Origin: Bacteroidia bacterium
GTDB taxonomy: Bacteria; Bacteroidota; Bacteroidia; J057; JADKCL01
Assembly (NCBI GenBank): GCA_020635905.1
Contig: JACJYV010000003.1
Location: 62,001 to 126,000, forward strand
Reading direction: 5' to 3'
Length of the DNA stretch: 64,000 nucleotides
Shown one piece after another: positions 1 through 6,858 of this stretch. The notes beneath the pieces were generated by a model. The model searched no databases. It was not told the DNA's origin and saw nothing but the letters and a program-made list of their open reading frames with translations. Position numbers and translations under genes: made by a program. The number at the start of each line of letters is the position of its first letter. Position 1 is the first letter of the stretch.

Positions 1-255
1 TTGATTCGTTTTTGGGAAAGTGAATTTGATTTGCTGAAGCCCAAGAAGAATCGCAAAGGCAACAGAATCTATACCCTGAAGGACATCGAGCTGATCAAAA
101 ACATCTATTTTTTGGTCAAGGAGAAAAAATATACCCTGGCTGGCGCGGCCGAAAAACTGCGTAAAAACCCCAATGAAGTGACTCAGATCCAAAAAACACA
201 AGAAACTTTGGTAAATTTGAGAGAATTTTTGGTGGAATTAAAAAATGCTTTGTAA
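1..255 (+). CDS. MerR-family transcriptional regulator, 3' part (cut by window edge)
   Basis: The frame is open from the first base and ends at TAA 253-255. The opening residues IRFWESEFDLLKPKKNR and the following YTLKDIELIKNIYFLVKEK match the second half of a MerR winged-helix DNA-binding domain, where the tyrosine-threonine-aspartate segment starts helix 3. MerR proteins bind promoters with long spacers. Only about 84 residues are visible, and the first codon here (TTG) is almost certainly internal, because the recognition helix that precedes IRFWE is missing. The C-terminal tail is short, so no effector domain can be named. It is followed at once by a tRNA gene. Confidence 0.8.
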   Translation: MIRFWESEFDLLKPKKNRKGNRIYTLKDIELIKNIYFLVKEKKYTLAGAAEKLRKNPNEVTQIQKTQETLVNLREFLVELKNAL

Positions 256-270
256 TTTCGCCAACCTAAT

Positions 271-344
271 CGGGGTGTAGCTCAGCCTGGTAGAGTACTC
301 GTCTGGGGGGCGAGTGGCCGCAGGTTCAAATCCTGCCACTCCGA
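271..344 (+). tRNA. tRNA-Pro (anticodon GGG)
   Basis: A complete 74-nt cloverleaf can be folded. The acceptor stem pairs 271-277 with 337-343 (one G-U), with discriminator A344. The D arm contains GCTCAGCCTGGTAGAGT, the anticodon stem is 298-302 with 310-314, and the T arm is 320-324 with 332-336 around loop TTCAAAT. The seven-base anticodon loop 303-309 is CTGGGGG, placing GGG at 305-307, which reads proline CCC/CCU codons. The 3' CCA is not encoded. A Rho-independent terminator follows after ten bases. Confidence 0.96.
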
Positions 345-353
345 CAAAACTTA

Positions 354-387
354 AAAAACGCCAGCAATCGCTGGCGTTTTTCTTTTT
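354..387 (+). terminator. intrinsic terminator of tRNA-Pro
   Basis: A perfect stem AACGCCAGC / GCTGGCGTT with a four-base loop is followed by a T-rich tract, ten bases after the tRNA. Confidence 0.9.
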
Positions 388-388
388 T

Positions 389-510
389 GGTACCCTCTAA
401 AAACTTCGAATCTCTGCGTTGGACTTGGTCCAGAAATGCTAATTTACGGTAGTAAACTGCGCTTTCTTCACCTGCGTCCGCCTTGATCTTCTTTGTTTTT
501 AGAGGGCACC
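389..510 (+). repeat. dispersed ~120-bp repeat A, copy 1, with terminal inverted repeats
   Basis: This unit begins and ends with a 16-bp inverted repeat: CCCTCTAAAAAC at 393-404 and its exact complement at 495-506, extended outward by four more bases with one mismatch. The body (AATCTCTGCGTTGGACTTGG ... CTGCGTCCGCCTTGATCTTC) recurs at 546-648 and 13755-13878 in the same orientation. It has no coding capacity. The architecture is that of a MITE or REPIN-like non-autonomous element; no cognate transposase lies in the window. Confidence 0.8.
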
Positions 511-545
511 AGAAGGCAATGATCAGTTAAGAATTTACAAAACGG

Positions 546-648
546 TAAAACTTCGAATCTCTGCGTTGGACTTGGTTCGGAAATGCTCATTTACAGTAGT
601 AAACTGCGCTTTCTTCATCTGCGTCCGCCTTGATCTTCTTTGTTTTTG
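546..648 (+). repeat. dispersed repeat A, copy 2 (termini degraded)
   Basis: The body of repeat A is present almost unchanged from TAAAACTTCGAATCTC to CTTCTTTGTTTTTGAC, but the inverted termini are mostly lost (left end starts at TAAAAC, right end reads GTTTTTGAC). A still weaker remnant (AATCTCTGC followed by CAGAAATGCTCACTTAC) is visible near 957-1000. Confidence 0.75.
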
Positions 649-667
649 ACATCCCTGCTGATTTCTA

Positions 668-905
668 TCTAAACCCGAAGGGTTCAAAAGTAGTCCCGTA
701 GGGACGGCATATTTGTAGCCAGGGGCGTGAGCCCCGGGAAAATGCCGCATCGTGGACAGAGCCCCTGCGGGGCGGAACCAGACCTGTCTTGTGGAAAGCC
801 CCAGCCGTTGTGCCGCCCCGCTGGGGCTCCCAAACCCGCTGGCGATTAACCCGGGGCTGACGCCCCGGGCTACAGATGTTTCGCCCCGAAGGGGCTATTC
901 GCCTG
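668..905. repeat. cluster of GC-rich palindromic hairpins
   Basis: At least six short perfect or near-perfect palindromes stand in a row: AACCCGAAGGGTT, GTCCCGTAGGGAC, GGGGCGTGAGCCCC, GCCCCTGCGGGGC, CCCGGGGCTGACGCCCCGGG and GCCCCGAAGGGGC. Such hairpins are widespread between genes in Bacteroidota genomes. Open frames across the region are by-products of base composition. No gene is seen between the tRNA terminator and ligA (about 0.95 kb). Confidence 0.75.
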
Positions 906-1009
906 TTCCTGGGAACAGGTATTTGGACAATAGCAGTTGAACAACTCGCCCTACTTAAATCTCTGCTTAGAACCTGTTTCAGAAATGCTCACTTACCCAG
1001 GTAGTCCGT

Positions 1010-1175
1010 CGGGACGTTCTTTTTCCCTTTGTTTACGCAAGGTGGTCCGAAGGACGCGTGAGGGCGGCGGCCTTGTTTGAGCTGGTGTGGGGCCTGGTGG
1101 GTTGGCGGCACAGCGAGGGCCAGAGACCGACCCCGACCTGAGCGGAAGGCGCGGAGGGGGCACGCCCAAAACCCT
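1010..1175. other. GC-rich structured intergenic segment, function unknown
   Basis: A GC-rich block of about 165 bp in otherwise moderate-GC DNA, with a purine-biased top strand and several potential stems (for example GTCCGTCGGGAC at 1005-1016 and GGTCCGAAGGACG near 1044). It ends with CGCCCAAAA, as does the GC-rich block at 24974-25142. No credible frame is present. It may be a dispersed repeat or a transcribed structured RNA; I cannot tell which. Confidence 0.4.
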
Positions 1176-1309
1176 TTTCCCTGCATTTTTGAAAGACTTT
1201 CAGGCCGGAAACAAGAGATGATTTTGCTACTGAAGGACAACGTCTTTTTTATCGCTCACCAGACCTTTCAAAAGAGGAAAAACTACGGTTCCCCGAAATA
1301 AATTTTTAC

Positions 1310-1317
1310 TAAATTTG
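1310..1317 (+). promoter_or_regulatory. Bacteroidota -7 promoter element of ligA
   Basis: TAAATTTG matches the Bacteroidota -7 consensus TAnnTTTG exactly. It ends only five bases before the ligA ATG, so transcription would start at or near the A of the start codon and the mRNA would be almost leaderless. A clear -33 TTTG is not visible. Confidence 0.45.
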
Positions 1318-1321
1318 GGCC

Positions 1322-3337
1322 ATGTCCGCAAATACTGATCGCAACGCTGCGCAAAAACGCATTGACCAGCTTACAGAGGAGCTAAAGGAGCATAATTACC
1401 TGTATTATGTACTGGCTCAGCCTGTGATTCCTGATTATGAGTTCGACCTTTTGTTGCGTGAATTGCAGGACCTGGAGGAAGCTTTTCCTGACCTGCGCCG
1501 CGCGGACTCCCCTACCCTGCGGGTGGGTGGCGAGATCACCAAGGAATTTCCTTCTTTTCAGCACCTGCGCCCCATGCTCAGCCTTCAAAACACCTATTCC
1601 CGCGAGGAAGTGGACGATTTTGACAAGAGTATCCGCAAACTGCTGGACGGTCAGCCTTTTTCCTACATTGTGCAGCACAAGTTTGACGGGGTTTCCCTGA
1701 GTTTGCATTACCAAAACGGGCTCCTGCAGCATGGCACGACCCGTGGCGACGGGGTGCAGGGCGACGAGATCACGGCCAATGTGAAAACCATCCGTACTAT
1801 TCCTATCAGGGTGCGGGGAGAAGCCATGGCCGAATTTGAGGTCAGAGGCGAGGTGGTGATGCACAAGTCTGATTTTGAGAAACTGAATGAAAAACGGGTG
1901 GCCAATGGTGAAGCCCCGTTCATGAATCCGCGGAATTCGACCGCGGGAACCCTGAAAATGCAGGATTCGGCCATTGTGGCTTCGCGTCCGCTCACCTTTT
2001 TTGCCTACCAGCTGGAAGCTGAGGAAGGCATGCCCAACACAGATTGGGAACGGCAGATGGCGCTGCGCGACATGGGGTTTCAGATCGACAGCAATTGCCA
2101 GCAGTGCAAGGATGTGGATGCAGTTTTTGAGTTTATCAACTCCTGGGAACAAAAGCGCCACGAGCTGAATTTTGATATTGACGGGGTGGTGATCAAGGTG
2201 AATGAGGTGGAATTGCGGGAGATATTGGGACGCACGTCCAAATTTCCGAGGTGGGCCATTGCCTACAAATATCAGTCTGAGCAGGCGGAAACCCAGCTGA
2301 AATTTATCAATTATCAGGTGGGCAGGACCGGCATGGTGACCCCGGTCGCCAATCTCGTGCCTGTGCTGCTGGCCGGCACCACGGTGAAGCGGGCCTCGCT
2401 CTATAATGCAGACAACCTCGAAAAGCTGGACATCCGCGAGGGAGACTATGTGAAGGTGGAAAAAGGTGGCGAAATCATTCCCAAAGTGGTGGAAGTGGTG
2501 GTTTCCAAGCGGCCAGCGGGCCTGAAACCCACGGAATTCCTGAAAAATTGCCCAGAGTGCAATACTCCTCTGATCAAAAATGAGGGAGAAGTTGACTTTT
2601 ACTGTCCCAATCATGCCACCTGTCCGCCCCAGGTAAGGGGACGGATCGAGCATTTTGCCAGCCGTCGCGCCATGGACATTGATGGTCTGGGTGAGCAAAT
2701 CATTGCGCAACTGGTGGAATGCGGCCTGATCAAAGATTTCACGGATCTTTATGATTTGAGCTACGAACAACTGATCAACCTGGAAAGGTTTGCGGATAAG
2801 TCGGTCAGGAATTTGCTGGAGGGAATCAAAAAATCGGCAGAAGTGCCCTTCCCGCGGGTTTTGTATGCGATTGGGATTCGCTTTATCGGGGAAACGGTGG
2901 CCAAAAAGCTGGCCAAACGCTTCAAATCCATGGATGCCCTGATGGAGGCTGAACTGGAAACGATCAGTGAAATTCACGAGATCGGGGAGCGTATCGCCCA
3001 CAGTGTGCGTGAGTTTTTTGACCAGGAAAAGAACCGCGAACGGATTGCCAGATTAAAGGCAGCGGGCCTGCAGATGGAGGTGGGCGAAGAGGACAAAGCA
3101 GTCTCCAATGCCCTGGAAGGCAAGAGTTTTGTGGTGACAGGCACTCTGGAGAATTTCACCCGCGACACGATCAAGGCCCATATTGAGTCGCACGGCGGAC
3201 AGGTGAAAGGCAGTGTAACGGCCAAAGTGGATTTTGTGCTGGCAGGGGCTGACCCTGGTGGATCCAAAATCAGCAAAGCTGAGCAGCTGAAAGTACGGGT
3301 AATCACGGAAGCAGAGTATCAGGAAATGGTCTCATGA
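1322..3337 (+). CDS. ligA: NAD-dependent DNA ligase LigA
   Basis: Seals nicks in duplex DNA using NAD+ in replication and repair. The 671 residues are the normal full length. In order: the NAD-binding Ia domain (NYLYYVLAQPVIPDYEFD, residues ~25-42), the adenylation domain with the active-site lysine K120 in KFDG, the OB fold, a four-cysteine zinc finger (CPEC ... CPNHATC), helix-hairpin-helix repeats (AMDIDGLGEQIIAQL; LYAIGIRFIGE) and a C-terminal BRCT domain (GKSFVVTGTLENFTR). The ATG at 1322 follows a good -7 element. The stop overlaps the next gene by four bases (ATGA), so ligA, the DUF6913 gene and dapA form one coupled operon. Every key residue looks intact. Confidence 0.98.
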   Translation: MSANTDRNAAQKRIDQLTEELKEHNYLYYVLAQPVIPDYEFDLLLRELQDLEEAFPDLRRADSPTLRVGGEITKEFPSFQHLRPMLSLQNTYSREEVDDFDKSIRKLLDGQPFSYIVQHKFDGVSLSLHYQNGLLQHGTTRGDGVQGDEITANVKTIRTIPIRVRGEAMAEFEVRGEVVMHKSDFEKLNEKRVANGEAPFMNPRNSTAGTLKMQDSAIVASRPLTFFAYQLEAEEGMPNTDWERQMALRDMGFQIDSNCQQCKDVDAVFEFINSWEQKRHELNFDIDGVVIKVNEVELREILGRTSKFPRWAIAYKYQSEQAETQLKFINYQVGRTGMVTPVANLVPVLLAGTTVKRASLYNADNLEKLDIREGDYVKVEKGGEIIPKVVEVVVSKRPAGLKPTEFLKNCPECNTPLIKNEGEVDFYCPNHATCPPQVRGRIEHFASRRAMDIDGLGEQIIAQLVECGLIKDFTDLYDLSYEQLINLERFADKSVRNLLEGIKKSAEVPFPRVLYAIGIRFIGETVAKKLAKRFKSMDALMEAELETISEIHEIGERIAHSVREFFDQEKNRERIARLKAAGLQMEVGEEDKAVSNALEGKSFVVTGTLENFTRDTIKAHIESHGGQVKGSVTAKVDFVLAGADPGGSKISKAEQLKVRVITEAEYQEMVS

Positions 3338-3885
3338 ACTGGATCCAGGAATATAAGCAGAAATTCAGCCTGAAGACTTTCAGGCGAAAGTCCAAAAAGG
3401 TGAGCTTTCCACATGACTTTGTCGATCTGGACAGGGCGGCTTCCGTGGGATTTATCATCAATATTGGCCTCTGCACTCCCAAGGATCTTATCGTACTGAC
3501 GGACTATATTACCAAGCTGGAAGAACATGGCAAGAAGGTTTTCATGGTGGAAATAAACTTTCTGCGCAAATCCGAGCCCATGTTCAACGAAACCAACAAG
3601 TCTATTTTTATCAATCCTTCGCATATTTCCTGGCTGGGATTTCCCTCGCGGGAGGTTTTGAAGGAGATCAATGCCAACCAGGCGGATATTTTACTGAATC
3701 TGGATACCTCTGAAGGTCTGACCTCGCACTACATCAGTGGAATGGCCAATGCCCGGACCCGGGCGGGCCTCTATGAGGAGGAATTAATGGATTTTTATGA
3801 ACTGATGCTGGAATTGCCCAGAGATACCAAGCTCAAAACCCTGCTCAGTTCTTTCGAGGAATACCTCAAAATGATCGAAAAATGA
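3334..3885 (+). CDS. DUF6913-like protein between ligA and dapA
   Basis: A 183-residue soluble protein with no signal peptide or membrane segment. It starts with a basic amphipathic N terminus (LKTFRRKSKKVSF) followed by an alternating alpha/beta pattern (SVGFIINIG; DYITKLEEHGKKVFMVEINF; DILLNLDTSEGLTSHYISGMANARTRAGLY). I recognise it as the Bacteroidota family DUF6913, commonly found beside dapA or ligA. The biochemical role is unknown; the NIGL and NLDTSE segments look like a nucleotide- or phosphate-binding fold, but that is inference. Its start overlaps the ligA stop and its stop overlaps the dapA start, both as ATGA, so the three proteins are made in coupled amounts. Confidence 0.75.
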   Translation: MNWIQEYKQKFSLKTFRRKSKKVSFPHDFVDLDRAASVGFIINIGLCTPKDLIVLTDYITKLEEHGKKVFMVEINFLRKSEPMFNETNKSIFINPSHISWLGFPSREVLKEINANQADILLNLDTSEGLTSHYISGMANARTRAGLYEEELMDFYELMLELPRDTKLKTLLSSFEEYLKMIEK

Positions 3886-4766
3886 AGAAATTTCACGGAA
3901 CGGGAGTTGCCCTGGTTACTCCTTTCAATGCCGACGGATCGGTGGATTTTGCCGGGCTGCGTGCTCTGGTGAGACACGTCAGCCAGCCCAAAGGGGTGGA
4001 CTATCTGGTGATTTTGGGCACCACGGGTGAACCCGCCACCATGACGGGCGAGGAACAAGCCCGGGTGATTGAAACCATTTTGGATGAAAATGGCGGCAAG
4101 CTCGGCACAGTTTTGGGTTGCGGCGGCAATAACACGGCTAAAATAGCCGCTCAGATCGCTGAATACACCCAAAAATACGAGGTGGATGCTTTTCTCTCTG
4201 TGGCTCCCTATTATAATAAACCTTCTCAGGAAGGTATGTATCAGCATTTTGTCGCGGTCTGCAAGGCGACTGACAAGCCCGTGATCCTGTATAATGTGCC
4301 GGGGCGCACCAGTTCCAACCTTTTGCCTGCCACCGTGCTGCGCATAGCCGCGGCTTGTCCCAATGCCAGCAGTATCAAGGAAGCCTCAGGCAGCCTTCCC
4401 CAGGGCATGGACCTGATTTTGAACCGTCAGCCAGGATTTTCTGTGCTTTCGGGCGAAGATTTGCTCATGCTGCCTATGCTGGGCGCAGGCTTTGACGGGG
4501 TAATTTCAGTCATTGCCAATTCACATCCTGTATTATTTGCTGAAATGGTTCGTGCGGGTTTAAGAAATGACTTTGACCTGGCCCGCAAAAACCATTACCA
4601 ACTGCACAATCTGATCAATCTGATCTTCGAGGAAGGCAACCCGGCTGGGGTCAAGGCGGCGCTGGCGCACCTGGGTATCTGCGGGCCGACGGTCCGTCTG
4701 CCTTTGGTTCAGGCCAGCCAGGGCCTGAGTGACCGCATAAAAAAAGAGTTAGCTGGAATCAGCTAA
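3882..4766 (+). CDS. dapA: 4-hydroxy-tetrahydrodipicolinate synthase DapA
   Basis: Condenses pyruvate with aspartate semialdehyde, the first committed step to diaminopimelate and lysine. The 294-residue TIM barrel carries the GTTGEPATMT motif (residues 47-55), the catalytic tyrosine in YNVPGRTS (Y137) and the Schiff-base lysine K166 in SSIKEASG; the arginine of PGRTS binds the substrate carboxylate. All expected residues are present and the length is typical. The ATG at 3882 overlaps the stop of the DUF6913 gene. The intrinsic terminator begins inside its last codons. It could belong to the related N-acetylneuraminate lyase group, but the motifs fit DapA better. Confidence 0.95.
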   Translation: MKKFHGTGVALVTPFNADGSVDFAGLRALVRHVSQPKGVDYLVILGTTGEPATMTGEEQARVIETILDENGGKLGTVLGCGGNNTAKIAAQIAEYTQKYEVDAFLSVAPYYNKPSQEGMYQHFVAVCKATDKPVILYNVPGRTSSNLLPATVLRIAAACPNASSIKEASGSLPQGMDLILNRQPGFSVLSGEDLLMLPMLGAGFDGVISVIANSHPVLFAEMVRAGLRNDFDLARKNHYQLHNLINLIFEEGNPAGVKAALAHLGICGPTVRLPLVQASQGLSDRIKKELAGIS

Positions 4767-4776
4767 CTCTTTTCAA
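4743..4776 (+). terminator. intrinsic terminator of the ligA-dapA operon
   Basis: The stem AGAGTTAGCTG / CAGCTAACTCT with loop GAAT and a following TTTT lies across the dapA stop codon, so the last six codons of dapA form the left arm. Confidence 0.88.
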
Positions 4777-4808
4777 AGGATCCTTTTTATCGAAAAAGGA
4801 GAGAAAAC

Positions 4809-4985
4809 TTATTTTGCGTTTTTAGCAGACTGGATCTCAACCCGGATGTCCTGGGCCAGATTCTTAACATTCTGCATACCAACGCGAACGCGGGTTCCAG
4901 CAGCGCTGTTTCCTTTTTCGTAGAATTTGACTGCGTCAGCTTCCAAAGCTGCAATCATTTCTTTCAATTCATTAAATTTTTTCAT
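4809..4985 (-). CDS. Hc1-like histone H1 family protein (58 aa), copy 2
   Basis: A short gene, ATG at 4985-4983 and TAA at 4811-4809. The protein begins MKKFNELKEMIAALEADA and contains KFYEKGNSAAGTRVRVGM. It closely resembles the neighbouring 60-residue protein (shared FYEK.N.AAGTRVR.GMQ and AQ.IRVE.QS.KN), so the two arose by tandem duplication. Proteins of this size and pattern in Bacteroidota are annotated as histone H1/Hc1-like, and presumably bind or compact DNA, although this copy has lost some basic residues (RVG instead of RKG). The pair read leftward, 93 bases apart. Codon use looks like that of the neighbouring genes. Confidence 0.85.
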   Translation of the reverse strand: MKKFNELKEMIAALEADAVKFYEKGNSAAGTRVRVGMQNVKNLAQDIRVEIQSAKNAK

Positions 4986-5078
4986 TGCTATTAATTTTGG
5001 TAAGAATATGTGAGTTTATTGGATTTGACTAAGCTTTGACTTAACCCTGGTTGAAGGTCTTCAGAAAACAGGGGTTAG

Positions 5079-5261
5079 TTATTTGTCGTTTTTAGATGAT
5101 TGAACTTCAACGCGGATTTCCTGGGCAAATTGCTTCAGGGATTGCATGCCTTTGCGTACGCGGGTACCGGCAGCTTTATTGTTTTTTTCATAGAATTTAG
5201 CAAAATCATCCTCAAGAGAAGTCACCATCTTGAGTAATTCGGAATATTTGTTACTTGCCAT
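5079..5261 (-). CDS. Hc1-like histone H1 family protein (60 aa), copy 1
   Basis: The 60-residue protein MASNKYSELLKMVTSLEDD... forms two predicted amphipathic helices separated by the conserved loop NNKAAGTRVRKGMQ, with an acidic first half and a lysine-rich end. It belongs to the short Hc1-like family common in Bacteroidota (DNA-binding by homology; partners unknown). The second copy lies just downstream. An inverted repeat of AACCCCTG and CAGGGTT occupies the spacer but lacks a T tract, so the two genes may be transcribed together. Expression is probably high, as is usual for such proteins, but no promoter was recognised. Confidence 0.85.
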   Translation of the reverse strand: MASNKYSELLKMVTSLEDDFAKFYEKNNKAAGTRVRKGMQSLKQFAQEIRVEVQSSKNDK

Positions 5262-5630
5262 TTTTCGTTGGATTAAAGTGGTCTACATTGAAAAATACGT
5301 CCCAATATAGAAATTCAGTTCGAATCCCAAAACAAGAAAGGGCCATTTGTGGATAAATGGGGGGTTTTTCAACGATTTTTTATAAAAAAGTCGCTTACAG
5401 ACTAATTTTTCAGTCAAAAAAAACCAAAATATCCCCCCATTCCTCCCTTTGGGCCCTTTGACTGGTTTTCAACAATTTCCCAATTCCGCCTCCCTCCCGC
5501 TTTCAGGCATTAAATAAAAAGCCAGGCTTCTGAAAATTTAATTCCCGAACCTTCGTTCATCTACAAACCATAGCCCCGGATGGATAAAATCATTTCCAAC
5601 ACCATGGGGAATTTGTAAATTGCGCCCCGA
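5262..5630. other. 369-bp divergent intergenic region
   Basis: AT-rich spacer between the histone-like gene (leftward) and bamD (rightward). It holds one exact DnaA-box match (TGTGGATAA at 5348-5356, complement of TTATCCACA) and homopolymer tracts. I see no gene, tRNA or clear promoter, though promoters for both flanking genes must lie here. Confidence 0.5.
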
Positions 5631-6467
5631 ATGAAACGATTTACCTTTCCGATTACCTTTATCCTGCTGGTCGCTTCGCTCAGCACCAGCTGCGATCCCT
5701 ACACCAAACTCATGAAAACGGGTTCGGTCGCCGAAAAGGACTCGGCTGCCATGCGTTACTATAATAAAAAGAAGTACGACAAAGCCGTTTACCTCTTCGA
5801 CGAACTGAGGGGCATTTACCGTGGTACGCCCCGGGCCAGGGATGTTTACTATTATTATACTTATTGCCGCTATCATCTGGGCGAACTGGTGAGCGCTTCT
5901 TATTACTTCGACGATTTTGCCCGTCAGTATCCGCGCGATCCCAAAGTGCAGGAAATGAAGTACATGCAGGCCTATTGTTCCTATCTTACTTCTGATCCCT
6001 GGTACCTGGACCAGAAATTTACCTACGCGGCCATTGAGCAATTGCAGATTTTCATAGATACCTATCCCGAGTCTGAAAAAACGCCCGAAGCCAATAAACT
6101 TATGACCGAGTTGCGGGAAAAACTGGCTGAAAAAGCTTTTGAACAGGCCCGCCTGTATTATAAGATAGGCTACTCCAAAGCTGCAATGGAATCGTTTAAC
6201 ACCATGATTGAGGAATTCCCCGATTCCAAATACCGTGAAGAAGGGCAGTATCTGCTTTTCAGATCTGCAGTCAATCTTTCTCAAATCTCCGTGCAAAGCA
6301 AAAAACGCGACCGCCTGGAAGAAGCCTTAAACTATTACGAGAAATTTGTAGATAAGTATCCAAATAGTAAATTTGTAAAAGATGCCGAAAGTTCTTTTTC
6401 TTCAGTTCAGAAGGAATATCAAAAATTGATGGAAATCGATCAGGCAAATAATAACTCTTCAAAGTAA
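5631..6467 (+). CDS. bamD: outer membrane assembly lipoprotein BamD
   Basis: A 278-residue lipoprotein with a signal peptide ending in the lipobox STSC (acylated C21), followed by TPR-type helical repeats (YNKKKYDKAVYLFDELRGIY; ELVSASYYFDDFARQYP; AIEQLQIFIDTYPES; SKAAMESFNTMIEEFPDSKY; ALNYYEKFVDKYPNS). This is the BamD/YfiO family, the essential BAM-complex partner of BamA that inserts beta-barrels into the outer membrane. Length and start are typical. It heads the run bamD, rpoZ, coaBC, porD, recN, an order I know from other Bacteroidota. A promoter-like element for rpoZ just downstream suggests that the later genes can also be expressed separately. Confidence 0.93.
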   Translation: MKRFTFPITFILLVASLSTSCDPYTKLMKTGSVAEKDSAAMRYYNKKKYDKAVYLFDELRGIYRGTPRARDVYYYYTYCRYHLGELVSASYYFDDFARQYPRDPKVQEMKYMQAYCSYLTSDPWYLDQKFTYAAIEQLQIFIDTYPESEKTPEANKLMTELREKLAEKAFEQARLYYKIGYSKAAMESFNTMIEEFPDSKYREEGQYLLFRSAVNLSQISVQSKKRDRLEEALNYYEKFVDKYPNSKFVKDAESSFSSVQKEYQKLMEIDQANNNSSK

Positions 6468-6473
6468 TTCACG

Positions 6474-6481
6474 TATCTTTG
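6474..6481 (+). promoter_or_regulatory. -7 promoter element upstream of rpoZ
   Basis: TATCTTTG is an exact TAnnTTTG match immediately after bamD and 33 bases before the rpoZ ATG. It also overlaps an alternative upstream start codon at 6479, which argues that the real start is 6515. No -33 TTTG was seen at the usual spacing. Confidence 0.45.
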
Positions 6482-6514
6482 ACGAGCATTTTTTATTACA
6501 GTATAATAAATCAC

Positions 6515-6847
6515 ATGAAAGAAAATTTTCTGCCCCTTGACGTCGAAAAGCTGAGCGCAGTAACCGGAAATATGTATAAATCCGTTATTGTGGTCGGACG
6601 TCGCTCAAATCAGATCACCCTGGATATCAAGGAAGAACTGACCAAAAAGCTTGCAGAATTTGCCCCAGCCCACGATAATCTGGAAGAAATCATCGAAAAC
6701 CGCGAGCAAATTGAGATCTCAAAGTTTTACGAAAGAAAACCCAAGCCCAATATCCTGGCGGTTGAAGGTGTCATGGGTGGAGATGTTTATTTCCGCAATG
6801 CTTTGAATCCCGACGAAACCAACGCTCCCGAACTCGGTCCTGCCTAA
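6515..6847 (+). CDS. rpoZ: RNA polymerase omega subunit (Rpb6 family)
   Basis: A 110-residue protein whose core VTGNMYKSVIVVGRRSNQITLDIKEELTKKLAEF is the Bacteroidota version of the omega/Rpb6 fold, which latches onto the beta-prime C terminus and helps RNA polymerase assembly. The frame is open twelve codons further upstream, but ATG 6515 (MKENFLPLD) starts at the conserved N terminus and lies downstream of the -7 element. The C-terminal 45 residues are an acidic extension typical of the phylum. It is followed 11 bases later by coaBC. Confidence 0.85.
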   Translation: MKENFLPLDVEKLSAVTGNMYKSVIVVGRRSNQITLDIKEELTKKLAEFAPAHDNLEEIIENREQIEISKFYERKPKPNILAVEGVMGGDVYFRNALNPDETNAPELGPA

Positions 6848-6858
6848 AACGGGGTCGT

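Noticed and set aside
535..940. Short frames in the hairpin cluster after the tRNA
   Set aside because: They consist of palindromic repeats translated by chance and show no protein features.
1382..3001. Long open frame (539 codons) on the minus strand opposite ligA
   Set aside because: It lies wholly antisense to ligA, has no recognisable domains, and its His/Phe/Gln-rich composition is typical of a shadow frame opposite a G/C-rich coding strand.
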